Positions 44,801-47,365 of a stretch of 64,000 bases of DNA are shown here, piece by piece. Origin of the DNA: Lactobacillus mulieris. Lineage in GTDB: Bacteria; Bacillota; Bacilli; Lactobacillales; Lactobacillaceae. The notes under the pieces were generated by a model that was not told the DNA's origin, searched no databases, and was given only the letters and a program-made list of their open reading frames with translations. Where the stretch lies: assembly GCF_007095465.1 (NCBI RefSeq), contig NZ_SDGL01000003.1, positions 1 to 64,000 on the forward strand, given 5' to 3'. Made by a program: the position numbers and the translations under genes. Every line of letters starts with the position of its first letter. Position 1 is the stretch's first letter.

Positions 44801-47137
44801 TCCACCAGCATCAATTTTACCTGTTTGGGTACTACCATCTGCACGGGTTAAAGTGTAGTGATAATTATTAATGAAATTTGTTCCCTGCATAAAAGCAGCA
44901 TTTGGAGTTGATAACTTATAGACATTTAACTTTTTATCAAAAGTGAAATATAAAGTTGGATTTCCATCTTTAGTAGTAAAACTTTGAGCCGTACCAGTAT
45001 CAAATCTAAATGAGCCTTCATTATCATCAGGTTCTGCATCCAAAAATAATTTTTCACTTTTTCTCTTTGGTACCTTGTAAGAATTTACACTACCATAATT
45101 TCCAGCAATACTTGATGCTTCTTTTGGCATTCCTGTATCTGGGTCAATAGCTGTTTGAGAAGCTTTTTTTGCTTTATCAATACTATCTTGACCCATGATA
45201 GTTTCATTCCAAGTTGAATCACCAGTATATGAAATAGTAACTTTTTTACCTGTAGAATCATAGCTATTAGTCTTTTCAACATGTATTGGTCCTGACGCCC
45301 AAACTCGGGTATCAAAGTCTGGGATAGCTTGAGTAAATCTACCAAGAATTCGATATGAAGCTTGTGGAGTATCTTGGTACATAATACCGTAGCCAGAATC
45401 GATTTGGATAATGATATCTTTACCCGGACCATCTTGAGTAATATGGTAACCCTTACTATCCCAACCATTAACATTCATAGTTCCAACAGCATCAATTTGG
45501 TAACCTTCTGGTGTTGGAATAGTAATAGTTGTCCCTAGATTAGTTCCGCCATAAATTCCCCAATAGTTTGCCTGACCATTATTAGCTGGCAATGATACAT
45601 TATCCCAGACGTGTAGAAACGTCGAGAACTCTTTTCCTGCTATTACTTTAGGTGTTCCATCTGGATAAGGATCTTGTCCAGATCCAGCAACTAAACTGGA
45701 ATCGTTAGACATTCTAGCAAAAGTAAAATTTTCTTTAATATGAGTTGTAAAATCAGCTGAACTTTCTTGTTTGTCTTTATCTTTTTCTGGATCTTCTCCG
45801 CTACCGATAACGGCCTTAATTTGATAAGTCTTATCACCTATATCACTAGCTGAAAGATTATAAATCTTCGCTGAATCCTTACCTGAAACAATCCACACAC
45901 CTTGGTTTTGGTATTGGAAGTAAACCGTTACTAAACTTTCAATATTGTTAGTCAAGTTATAAGTTTCAACCAAATATTGTCTACCATCTTCACCAGTAAT
46001 AGTTTCTTCTTTTTGAGAAGTTACAGAGGCTGGTAAATCAGCTTGGGCACCTAACTTACTTGGACTAAACCCCTTAACATAAGGAAGGGTAATTTTAACA
46101 GTGTCACCAGCTTTTCCTTGAAAAGATACTGCAGCCACATAGTAACCTTGATCTACATCAACGCCAGGGTTGACGGCGCCTGTTGGTTGATCATCCCCAT
46201 CACTACTTGCATAGAACTGATTACCACCAAGGAAGGTAACCTTAATGTTACGCCCTTGAATAGTAGAACCAGTAGTTGATTTATCAGCTTCAGCATTTGT
46301 CACTGCCTCACGTTTAGAACGATTTTGAGTTTGATCACTACTTGTAACCACTTCATTTGCATTAGTAACTGTAGTAGCTGCTGTCTGCTTAGCTACTTGG
46401 TCAATCCCATTTGGTGCTGTTTCTGAAGTAGAAATAGCTTCAGATTCTGCACCTGCATCGTTATTGGTAGCAGTATTAGCAGCATTACTATTTGAAGCTT
46501 GAGCAGCTAAATTGGTAGTTAGTGCTGCAACTGTCGCATTATCTTGATTTGCTACCTTGGTAACACTCAAACTATTATCCTTAACTACTGGTTGTGTTTC
46601 TTGAGTTTGCTTAGCTACTTTTGTTTCACTAGCTTGAGCATTAGCTTGCTCTTGTTTTTTAGCATTATCGCTCAAGGCTTTAATATAAGCCTGCTTCAAG
46701 CTTGCTAAAGCTGAGTCTACTTCCGTTTGTGAAGCGCTTTCATTATTAAGAATAGACTTAACAGAAGTCAACTGTGAAGCTAATTGATTCTTTTCTTCAC
46801 TTTTGACAATCTCATCATAAAGCTTTTGTAAATCCGTCTTATCAGCTGATTTAACTGATGAACTGGCAGAACTAGTTGAACTAGAAAGTACCTCTTTATT
46901 TAGCTCGCTTCGTGCCGATGACGAACTTGCCGAACTTGTCTGCTCAGTACTTTCAGAACTGGTCTGACTTAACGGTGTTGTTGCAGCTTGCGCTCCCGCT
47001 CCCATAAAGCCAAAATACAACGACGTCGACAATAAAACACTCGTCAAGCCAACTGAAAACTTACGAAAACCGAAGTGTTGAACCTGTCTTGACGACTGTT
47101 CCATCTTATTTCGGAAATTATTCTTTGAAACTCCCAT
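17810..47137 (-). CDS. Giant mucus-binding-type adhesin, N-terminal 9775 residues
   Basis: The start ATG has GGAGG eight bases upstream. Residues 1-51 are a YSIRK-like signal peptide (FGFRKFSVGLTSV; cleavage expected after GAGAQA). Next come a Ser-rich stretch (52-95), a short helical segment (about 100-170), an Ala/Thr/Asn-rich linker and a non-repeated region of about 1050 residues (290-1340). From about 1345 I count 45 Muc_B2-like modules, the last cut after KWTP. Each module is followed by a MucBP-like beta-grasp linker or by a longer linker ending LxFxH, like MucBP_2. Mub-family proteins bind mucin glycans and are wall-anchored. This frame ends in TGA inside module 45 with no anchor; the rest is in the next frame. 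Domain names are from memory of the families. One cysteine (unit 31) was seen. Confidence 0.93.
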   Translation of the reverse strand: MGVSKNNFRNKMEQSSRQVQHFGFRKFSVGLTSVLLSTSLYFGFMGAGAQAATTPLSQTSSESTEQTSSASSSSARSELNKEVLSSSTSSASSSVKSADKTDLQKLYDEIVKSEEKNQLASQLTSVKSILNNESASQTEVDSALASLKQAYIKALSDNAKKQEQANAQASETKVAKQTQETQPVVKDNSLSVTKVANQDNATVAALTTNLAAQASNSNAANTATNNDAGAESEAISTSETAPNGIDQVAKQTAATTVTNANEVVTSSDQTQNRSKREAVTNAEADKSTTGSTIQGRNIKVTFLGGNQFYASSDGDDQPTGAVNPGVDVDQGYYVAAVSFQGKAGDTVKITLPYVKGFSPSKLGAQADLPASVTSQKEETITGEDGRQYLVETYNLTNNIESLVTVYFQYQNQGVWIVSGKDSAKIYNLSASDIGDKTYQIKAVIGSGEDPEKDKDKQESSADFTTHIKENFTFARMSNDSSLVAGSGQDPYPDGTPKVIAGKEFSTFLHVWDNVSLPANNGQANYWGIYGGTNLGTTITIPTPEGYQIDAVGTMNVNGWDSKGYHITQDGPGKDIIIQIDSGYGIMYQDTPQASYRILGRFTQAIPDFDTRVWASGPIHVEKTNSYDSTGKKVTISYTGDSTWNETIMGQDSIDKAKKASQTAIDPDTGMPKEASSIAGNYGSVNSYKVPKRKSEKLFLDAEPDDNEGSFRFDTGTAQSFTTKDGNPTLYFTFDKKLNVYKLSTPNAAFMQGTNFINNYHYTLTRADGSTQTGKIDAGGIIENANPTSAIVSIVLTPDQVSSASIVNHYFDKHNQYTFYGRVVNKNLATGETKSNVGDKLTATFQFRSTTAQGVVINSPIAKLTQTVDETEASLKFEALPDTSVQAGDLQGWTIRGLYDDSSKTASGYSSYEPIIYYVLPKGITYRNAPGLAAGNFTAGGNTAIPKVSTFVNSQGEQVIKVDYTGTKSYYTWPKDKSGINDQYTIGAVPGLDVLAGNYKGSVYIKSTTPMDSTLNPKATSDDAKNLLDLAGDATNLYHVSDLTFKVNSGDIVNTVTSAKVDNGAWSDVVKTDVNPTHFKDHTISFGWTLNNQASDGVKGIVSVAEVPQIDKHGNSMNFQLTGPITLPSNLTNAKAYYYTGDFNMDNTEVSGKPDLSQWQTADQITDWSKVKYVAIAIDSLPPKSSSGRIEITGYITQSRYSNAGTAFLPTITYTKKPDNTDNGPLSILTKTNTDGRRRAAEVDATVMDSLDVKAVFPSDSGIADIDLGRGPVYTPNAGEVYTESDYPDSMADGKIPAGWKLDKKVLVGKDGQEYAWGSSVFYAITGEPYFTDLHVEFRYVHNQRVITPGDFPDKDKSDPVDGITYRDVVKTVTRTIRIHKTDGTIETVTQPVDFYRTITYDEVDKKIIATSAYKPDDSLWAAYNVPSVQDKVIVYTKTIDGKTTDPTIISDGNVPEETIDSNTNDEFVDVYYQNPGTKKPDAQKTVTRTVVVNFPAGYSVDATALKANDGNGVTTTVNGQTVTRTYTTTMTRTVSLKSDGTWQTTDWQYTDRNWPDVTNGSDLLPAITKYTPTVTDNIKKTTVDSINAETVDENTQNESFTIDYVQNGVIQIVAVDKSSNNKPIALGDLTTTMEGKDGSNIDQTTLNGYIDAIKQRLAGQNYKFDSQTPTSNPTTYADQTITLYFTHNTQDFTPDNKPSDAEDLEKTISRTITVNFPDEAHAQAFAGQAGYTVNGKSVTRTDTASFTRTATKDLVTNTYTYSPWVVKGTSQASATLPGLNYGEAFLPEISRYAPNRSSVSSVSVDDAYIKAGTTPESVTISYAPVSSTFQVVLEDQDDGNKVVKAFIFNNKVGETHTYSDTEKSLPANYEWADENNKLGDSITLSDTTPAVTVYYVKHMHKTTTGTKDVTRTVDGTKPDGSAINYSDKVTFNYTTDTDLVNGKTTTKYDHDSQSFNAVADDVAPATINGYTRVLNGGSLDAQTVTPNSSDINVHVSYIANDQKILIKAYDVHNNSKTELAIPRGIMTSIIGKSKAVVDTSEVQAAIDAIKQYLESNGYTMITKDPVIPQNYDSDDKVDQIIELDFDHKTDVVDHDHIPDGSPIKKADLETTVKRTVTVHNTDGSTQTVSQDFIATRTANYDPVTKTVISYNPWSGSSDTYTISPQKGYKSRWTTRFGEGATIAAKSGDSDYQVVPAYDVDAQHITADTVPGENVDVYYDAQDATRTIKYQDKDTGKIVGSFDSDPAKVGTQVDVDIKGHVPDGYELTPNIEVPSQVAITSDNVPVVVSVQRKGTTYTYTDKNLPTGITADDLQKTVHRQIIEHLTSAGQEHDKYINQDANFVRTVTVYPATADQPQKVVFGDWTPKTDADSIFSEKAIDQVDGYISVYVDSDGVTGHPITVVPSQVVAKSNGVPIDADTFHVYYRKVSTVPEGNIPDGTTKKDGTKLTDADLGTDIIRDIYETAPGTTEPKLIKEQRVRLTRDALVNQFTHEVIGYSDWRVNSEYNKAHTADGYDDTLPDYTPTAYAGYTPSVAQVTPIIQIDNNTPHLIKVYISYNNQKRTQVINYVDSATGKTVRSQTITGVSGQDSSENLEIPAGYEQDTAKPAENVTFSQDGQSIVAHFQDKDLPTGTIYVKASQDTYTQDNVPANLRDQVVKEVTRTITVNRPGDKTPQVIKQTVIFHRTIKFDKVTGQVIPDTATAWLTDDNNASGTWEEYDAPTITGYVPTTATVASQTVTAETPNSDITINYTDNTQNLKLKAVDDANNESEITIPSGLTTEIKGTSSTPVDQDKLQGAIDKIVKALEDQGYKFAGNNTIDTYDDDSKTDQWITIHFTHQTEDDDQGQLPEGVTPEDLTKTITRTIHVQGEPTKSSHDETQTITATRKAIYDKVAKKITGYTDWTGSIPVFNVNQYTGYTSQVDGKDAKEVASVTIDNNTPSTLESTVTYKAGEATQTINYVTEDGTKVGTTSMSGNVGTVLGSGVVDKINGNVPSGYELVPGQNFTSYENNKFTTDDNPINVYVKVTGNTISHDGTKPDGVTDDQWNGRNKTVTRTIKFFNADGTEDTTKTITQTINLGADVLYDNVNKKFLGYTNWRIISGSWNSEDLTEKTPAGMDATIDGHITTYVPSGAVDVNNPQNQEVDVHFKAKDGLSFTVQYQTDSGVILKSYTIKGKANQQGVALAEGTTTIPDGYSVEAKSQAAYDALKSGNHNFGTSDETVVIYVQSAGTHNVGPDDPSKLPSGVTVSDLKKTVTRTATIHKTDGTTEDLTAQTVDFTRQAIVDDATGAFKGFTAWTPENGTWADETSQVPDVAGYTTVNKNKLGQVTVTGDMEDQHVDVFYVDSTQKAKIEAYTTDGTQLTIPSSYTTEISGKSGSGIAGKTINDIISYFKGEGYSFDHQDVDTYDTDSNVEQTVKLYFTKGEKNYDSNTPDSDLPKNVNIPGETSPRDLTHDDLYKTVTRTITTETPDGKSSSFTQTVVATRTATVDQTTKNVTFSSWNYSNDGQFASYDVPQLTGYTSTVNGTAATTVASASAKDGNGNPINGDAVTIKYTGNTTTLNPDDKGDVTIPDGTKKGDGTTGLEKKDLYVTSTRTINVYNTDGSAIDHTETQSVTYKRTATLDANKKVIGYSDWELVGKDKTWAAYTISVPQGYTSDSGSQIAEFTPGPGTQDVTINVKFVPETKQVEITYTYTNPKTEEKTVVDTDHAPITTGKETTITPQPPTGYDVDPSAQIPKTVTTKDGSTKTDDKGQTSPIDTPINIPVVQHVDTYSEGNVPEGTKKSDGTPITNSDLAADVTRTITINIPGQDAKTIKQGPVHMTRTVSINRATGEVTFGNWSANGSFDTYSDVPTIDGYTASQTSVATVTPDDPTKNYDVVINYTPNTANITYSAVDRENGTDSPLDVSDLDVTVDNSKGRSEADIKKDTDSVISAIKGKFLAQGYKYVTIEGTKLVFTKDTESKSTIPSGTTDTTGKEVTDKDLTQSFTRTINVKGVDGNVTTYKQTVTGHRQAIIDKTSGKVTGYTDWVYDNNDTYDQFGISQVKGYTSYVGTNSDYSDGSQKTFVEEVTNVNSDATVYVHYEKDQNDANAQIIFKDVDSGNQVGTTQEVTGPSGESKEFDLTAPAGYDFVDSSDAKKNITFSSDGKTIIVPVYVKHHTDTIGPKDTPDEATKKLITQSLTGNATRTITVHKVDGTTTTETQTVAMHRSAIIDRAAGTVTYTAWEADDPQNASFAEYAPDKVAGYTTLVDGAPKDTVASETPTSPVNETVNVTYKASQKSAEIRYVDSKTQQVIKTDVVTGIPGQKVTNISTSVPTGYVLDDGQNVPTEIDIAAGDQATDPTIVYVHQETQTLTDEDAKKQGVLDSDLHRTVTRTVIINEPGKDSKTYTQVAHFNRQAILNKATGAITYTAWTSEDSHFDAISIPTVAGYKSTVAADDASVAAKDVTAEDRDSFVVVNYIAGDQDLTIRLHDVTDSSKSVDIAIPAGVTSVFHGKSGAPIYSADLRTAISKIKDELAKQGYQYVGEDMPIDYDTDSSVMQYLDMNFKRISDTIGPNDPVPSDIKKDDGSNLSHDDLTKTVTRTIYATDPQGNTTHFTQTVVVTRTATIDMNTKKVTGFSAWSSASFDEYSVPQYKDYTAHVDVDSDESGNVAGRAVTSAEIAAGHAADVHITYTSNTQDATPTKIPEGATKSDGTPLTKDDLEKTVTRTIHFVDENGNKVADDSVQSVTFSRTANLDKNGKVISYSDWTQSGNWDDVTSPEKAGFKATVATIPAVALTPETAHDVDITVTYKPDRVIGHIKFVDDKTGALVSDKIVDAKAGQTGVATNASVPEGYEIAADSEVKSVPENMDFGATDHADVIIKVSQKVDDIDPDHIPDGAKKSDGTPLTKDDLEKTITRHIHFEYPASYKGTKDTDFDQTVTIKRTAQYNQATKTVIFGDWNTATLENYKPADREGLVTPGEVPALTVDENSQNTTVTLTYTTKTASMNFKAHDDTTGKDINLPSTLQTSISHAGDTTVTQTEIDNVVNGIKAAVGDKYNFINTTTDEDGTVIVHFTHKTSPVTATDTDEATTKEITRTIHVTTPDGKTYDYKQTVTATRTLTRDLVTGKVTPGDWTLPSFDQYGAPQYDGYKSQIDVDGNDDQTAVLGRQVTADELNQGNSHDVNITYTANDHSFKVHFIDAKTGNEVLSPVTYSGKTGESVTIDQSKWNLGNYKLVAGQNIPANVKMSADPSDLYVTVDHGTTTYTSDNPGSYNLTKTITRTIKVVDPVSGAVSVAKTDTVTFTRTATVDSVDGSVSYSDWTASGDTTWADFTAPAKAGYTASPATITGKTVKASDNDETDIITYTANSHDVVVKYVDPTGKEVGTKTISGKSGQTIPVDAQSGVPSGYELDPNNPAPATYTVGDGEGQTIEVKVITGSHIYHDGDSDVPSDLQLAKTVTRTINIVDPKTGSISTQKQSITFTRTATVNAATGKVTYSDWTASVSSASGSDVTVGPDGVKFAAATAPTHTGYKTNVDGSLAEEAITAASSDSVVNVTYTPEDQSVVIKAVDDDNSETDITSLIQPAIDAITGKTDAPIDPAKINQAIQAAKDRLADKYVYVTSDPITQFGESGTGTLVLHFKHKSENFDRNNPGTGTSDDFVKTVTRTIHVIDTTGASHDYVQHATVSRTASKDLATGKVTYSDWSAAKFDEYDIPQVAGYKSYAGPSQADQTQADKVASADVTVLNDIPQNGSDVYVTYKGNEDTTQAIQYVDIATGKVVKADNVTGSVGQSVSYTGSLPKGYELANDSSIPTSVTISSDNTPVKVYVRQISYTDANKPSDLTDALSKTITRTIKFTGITHDDVVQSVTFTRTATWNASENKYDFSSWTATDGNKWAFFNAPQVAGYTGTADHLDQVTVDPDTTQDVTETINYTPNAQTARVIIKDSDNHDAVISVDTVTGVTGGTTEISPVAPKGYELDTARTAKWPSSVQFTSDGTPTADTVIYVKHKTSSSQGDWPLSDDAYKQATSMTITRTITISKPGQADQVITQPVTLTRTITFDAVTGAIKSTGAWTTGTWNLVGYAQAPATVDYNGVTYNRVVTSTSSNPAEQGEGGLQKKTVTSDSKSYDVHVTYVANTTSLNFKAVDDDASGKDITPSGIITSISHQAGQAVDSSQVQTIEQAIINKVQGLGYTFVPETDTSNPNEYVLHFKHTKLTLTDQGSAPKGITVDPLNKVIYRTISYKFGEGNIAGLDYSTNESYILKRTATIDLATKKVIYTPWQLVNPDGTTSTTLSMPFEAIPTAPTGYVFDKIDGHDGTDGQAPWTAIPSMNIDSSLIDSPNPTKISLTVRYKAAIKTVPVYIYDVDSATPSVAIGKTETVTVDGKQVTQPVAKTEVTAGVRYSNTYDRNFLNDNVKDGANYEYITGESYPVDFTMGPDGVPKAIKIYVRHKHATQQVTTTSTRTIHIQGQDTPQTQTVTFTRDEYIDLVTNKVTGYSDWQAQDSSQASWGAVNVGRSTDGYTAYIDGVKGNVVAEETPLPNQNVDVNVTYEANPATVNIVYRRNDNNQVVATVPVAGKVDQTVDLTYTAPAGYKLTDGQQLPPNIKLKAQNLDITVYVDDDPQTYNPSNVPSDVPESIKAQMTKTVTRHIEIIYPEGYTGDKLATPIDQSVTFERDVTVDLTKSGADRYSFGNWHVKGDTATSGSWASVELTKINGYHTDQGIDAATVDANTDNVNLTIHYLANDAQLGIKAVDDTDNSDITSKISQAIANITGKANGAVDAAKIKAAVASAKEQLEKLGYKYVDTDVVTKFDDVDDTAKPSQDLVIHFTHATSTYNRGDQDLPKSVDTSQLSKSVTRKIIVHTPDGQTSTITQTTSFGRTVTVDNVTGTVTYGKWTPTDGEFDQYDIPQLEGYSTTVQYSGQEAAEAESVASASAVDSQGNPVDGNQVDVYYNAKDGSQVIKYQDPSGADKGSQTLTGKTGDVVKVDQTKVPAGYEVVPGTPNPGTVTIPGKPSDPIIIKVQPKIDVITLDNTKKPDAVKDSDLTKDVTRVINVYKPGATTPETTTQKVVFTRTANYNEATGKVDSYSAWVPVSGNKFSEFNAPTVTGCTPDKNAPEVEVTADQTYPDVDIHYTAVKNLTAHIIYVDDNNNQTPVKVDSVTGLSAGDTHEYTATAPAGYDLAKGQAATVTITVPTDGTAPSDTIIHLTQHSDQIKGGSDDTSDKTYDLKRTVTRHVYVKTPDGQTKFVKDQVATFTRDVTVNRATGKLTYTDWTSSDKNFEAVSSDDIDGYTQNPVSSITVDENYGEQTAYITYSPKASSIRYQAVDDDASGKDITPSGINLTVNTAKGIDQTTIDQDKASVEAAIKGALGNKYKFDGQTTDGNVITLHFKHATTTYGSDSTKPSVVKGALEADVTRPITIVSPDGTKQTIVQTVHLTRTATVDEETGTVTYGNWTSGQFKAYPVSDVEGYTTEVKYGDSAEATRVDGDVKASDITITGQDADAKPENGEPVIVTYKLNDASGKISYQTSDGTEVGSQAISGKAGETDTYKTNVPAGYELTDPNDTAVTVHYPTDGSEKTVVVTVQAKNDTYDNTGDKPSWVKDATTKDVTRTIHFAYPENYTGEKHEDVVQTVHFTRTAIKNEATGDVTYGDWTVQGSDQFDTFNAPDIHGYHPTSSAALVTGVKANGTYDDVTITYAPDNLVGRVIYKYTDKNGNVSVVGIQNVNGTTDGTYQVTEGNVELPKGYTLVKDQTLPSLTFKPGEPNEVTVKVDHATEHFNPGDDIDSHSGDMPKGVDLGTIKQGMTKTVTRTVYVTPVGGERHQVDQQTAHFKRGFKIDLATGEVTYDPWTSDDSTFSDVSSKIPAAPAGYSIVSTHTYGSETVTADDNDIDVEVTYAAAKSHITIVAKDKSNNNETIAIPDSVSTTLEGQTAASVDPKNVQTYVDAISRALEKEGYQFDSTDTFPTAFNGDTTLNIYFTHRTDDKTTDLPDGSEAVSKDVTRTIHVVEPDGQTYDIVQKVTATRQAKVDAVSHKVIGYTDWTTPELTSVTAPQYAGYTPSVASVESHTPTADEINAGQTADVTIKYTGVQTSQSYEYVDADSGSQIGQTYQGANGRVGDKVNFDGDIKTNIPNGYELVPNTTLPGEHELGQTNQTIKVYVRKTVVDNTQKTTPKGSDKSTLKELAKTITRTVIAHVPGKAAQTIASQEVHFTRTATWNDAIKSWDYSDWKVDGSQTWDAINDSDIPELAGYSHDPVHVDSYNVLPTTQDQTVDINYTALDQTTHVIYKYGDLTINTKELTGKTGDTVATNINDGIPENYQLVDGQNLPENITFDADGHADIVVNLKHGEDHYDGKTGEKPAWATEDTTRTVTRTINITYPKGKKPAGAEDTQTDSATFTRTATRDKVTGQVTYGEWTLASGNAKFDKFTAPAVANYTPSTSEIAVETVTADSPDTTYNITYTATGTDFTIHAHDITDPKKVIAIDIPAGINPVIRHKTDGSDEAQFELNKEGIIARIKLALAAKGYSFVGEDGTNDGVNLNFKHQEKTYHSGDDIPDGDKGLIKEALSKDVTRKIITSKPDGSSNTVTQTVTATRTVTIDEATKDVTYGEWNLPSFDGSGVEQIKGYTSLVDGHASTYVSDATVTLGQDKTPQNGKDVNVSYEANDHTMHIIYRDVDDGYRVVGNPITVSGKTHTTVDVSKQATVPAGYELVDGQTNPANVTFPADGSEVQDITVLVKHHVESVDPNKPTNIPEKGDRDAIIKAGNKDVVRTIHYQKADGTKVFDDTVQTVHFTRTVDVDAITGKIVGYGNWTKADPQPVGDSDHWPSVTAQTLAGYTPSQDSVQDQSVDAATNDKEITVGYTADTHMAHIIYQDADNNNKTIYSQNVYGQTDQTYTISQDTNNKDPRVIVTSVPTGYKLDGQSIPSSISFDAKGADDIVIVLKHDTVDANNPGDVDTHKGDLPKGTDLDAIKQGMAKDVTRTIYETEPGESRKLLTTQRVHFTRTASIDRVTGQVTYGAWTADGADKWAAYPVDNVKGYQQVVTGGTLAETTVTGDMSDQDVEVTYTSQAAQDITVVARDVTDSSNPVNLGQTQTLKGNVDSPVSGKDLSDAIEAIRKALVAKGYNYQGVEGEIPVKFDNSKHTIVLDFTRANDDVPGGTTIPDKYKGIIADSDVTKTYTRTINLHHNVNGQDVVEHVTQQVTLTRTAHVDLAKFNADPTDKSAVTYGAWSTADYPEYNIPDKAGYTPFVNDNETHSLAASPATGDTNVDVYYKGKQGTQIFKYIDAVSDSQVGTDVQFTGNVGDSEQTYTYVIPAGYKLAKGQGTSSTYSFTDGTNTTNIYLDHDVQTVTPTTIPEGSTDVTKSDLTKTVTRTISYKYEDGSEAHKPDVQTITLTRTAYVDPITHSVTYSNWTSDKSFTDVTAPTIAGYDASSTIVKGHSVAGNSDDENITVIYTKKTQTTEIQYVDDTGKVIKTVPVSGQTGDKEKTVNTGDNIPEGWKLDENAPKTIVVSFDPNHPQTQTVKIVHDTKTYKSGDENAPEGLDKTVTRTINFHKPAGNEQVVQTVHYTRTATVDLVSGNITYNAWTIADVSGATKGEGTNASFDAISDIPQVDGYKADHTQVDQLAVTPDTADSVVDVYYNANKTELHFKAVDEDDNNKDIDLLGSLTSPINVDVTTKDVDSQVASREADIKQYLADKYNFDTVDTSVDGNVTTYILKFHHAKDTISEGGNLPEGVSQSDFTRAVHRLIKVYKPGQTDPEVVDQTATAHRQLVVDKANGTYKWTP
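18213..38853 (-). repeat. Three-module higher-order repeat, 12 consecutive periods
   Basis: The long linker domain (A-V-D-like motif, then LxFxH) occurs after every third Muc_B2 module. Its centres lie near 38853, 37080, 35457, 33726, 32160, 30483, 28749, 26925, 25202, 23454, 21759, 19938 and 18213. Intervals are 1566-1824 bp, mean 1720 bp. Position-one modules share QTV.ATRTAT and PQ..GYTS.V features that positions two and three lack, so the three modules are distinct subtypes repeated as a block. DNA identity between most blocks is low, so the array is old. Confidence 0.85.
43120..46270 (-). other. Non-repeated N-terminal region of the giant adhesin
   Basis: Roughly residues 290-1340 contain no Muc_B2 motif and no internal repeat I can see. 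Basic stretches RSKREA (about residue 275) and GRRRAAE (about 1238) lie near its two ends. The composition is beta-rich with many Tyr, Gly and Thr. It occupies the place of ligand-binding A regions in other wall-anchored adhesins, but I recognise no named family. Confidence 0.7.
46984..47137 (-). other. YSIRK-type signal peptide
   Basis: Residues 1-51: a long charged n-region, the FRKFSVGLTS motif (YSIRK/GxxS variant), a hydrophobic core and AQA before the cleavage site. YSIRK signals direct wall proteins to septal secretion in related cocci. Confidence 0.9.
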
Positions 47138-47223
47138 TATAATAACCTCCCACGGGAATATTCCCTTTATTACAATAGATATATTTGTTGTAGATTGTAT
47201 TTGTTTAATATTAATTTATATAA

Positions 47224-47238
47224 TAATAACGTTTACAA
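47224..47238 (-). promoter_or_regulatory. cre-like site upstream of giant adhesin
   Basis: TTGTAAACGTTATTA on the minus strand differs from the catabolite-responsive consensus WTGNAANCGNWNNCA at one position. It lies about 90 bases upstream of the adhesin start, near or within the likely promoter; I cannot place a convincing -35/-10 pair. CcpA control would link adhesin synthesis to sugar supply. Confidence 0.45.
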
Positions 47239-47325
47239 CGTACATTACTATTTTACCACTTTAGTGCTATATACAACTCATTTACACATGAAATATAATT
47301 ATATTTTTATCTTAAAAAAGCGCAT

Positions 47326-47360
47326 AAAAAGAACCATATATTTTCTATATGGTTCTTTTT
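47326..47360 (-). terminator. Terminator after the TPR gene
   Basis: GAACCATATA and TATATGGTTC form a 10-bp stem with a 5-base loop, flanked by five A and five T, so it can work on both strands. It starts six bases after the TPR stop codon and separates that gene from the adhesin. Confidence 0.9.
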
Positions 47361-47365
47361 ATTGG

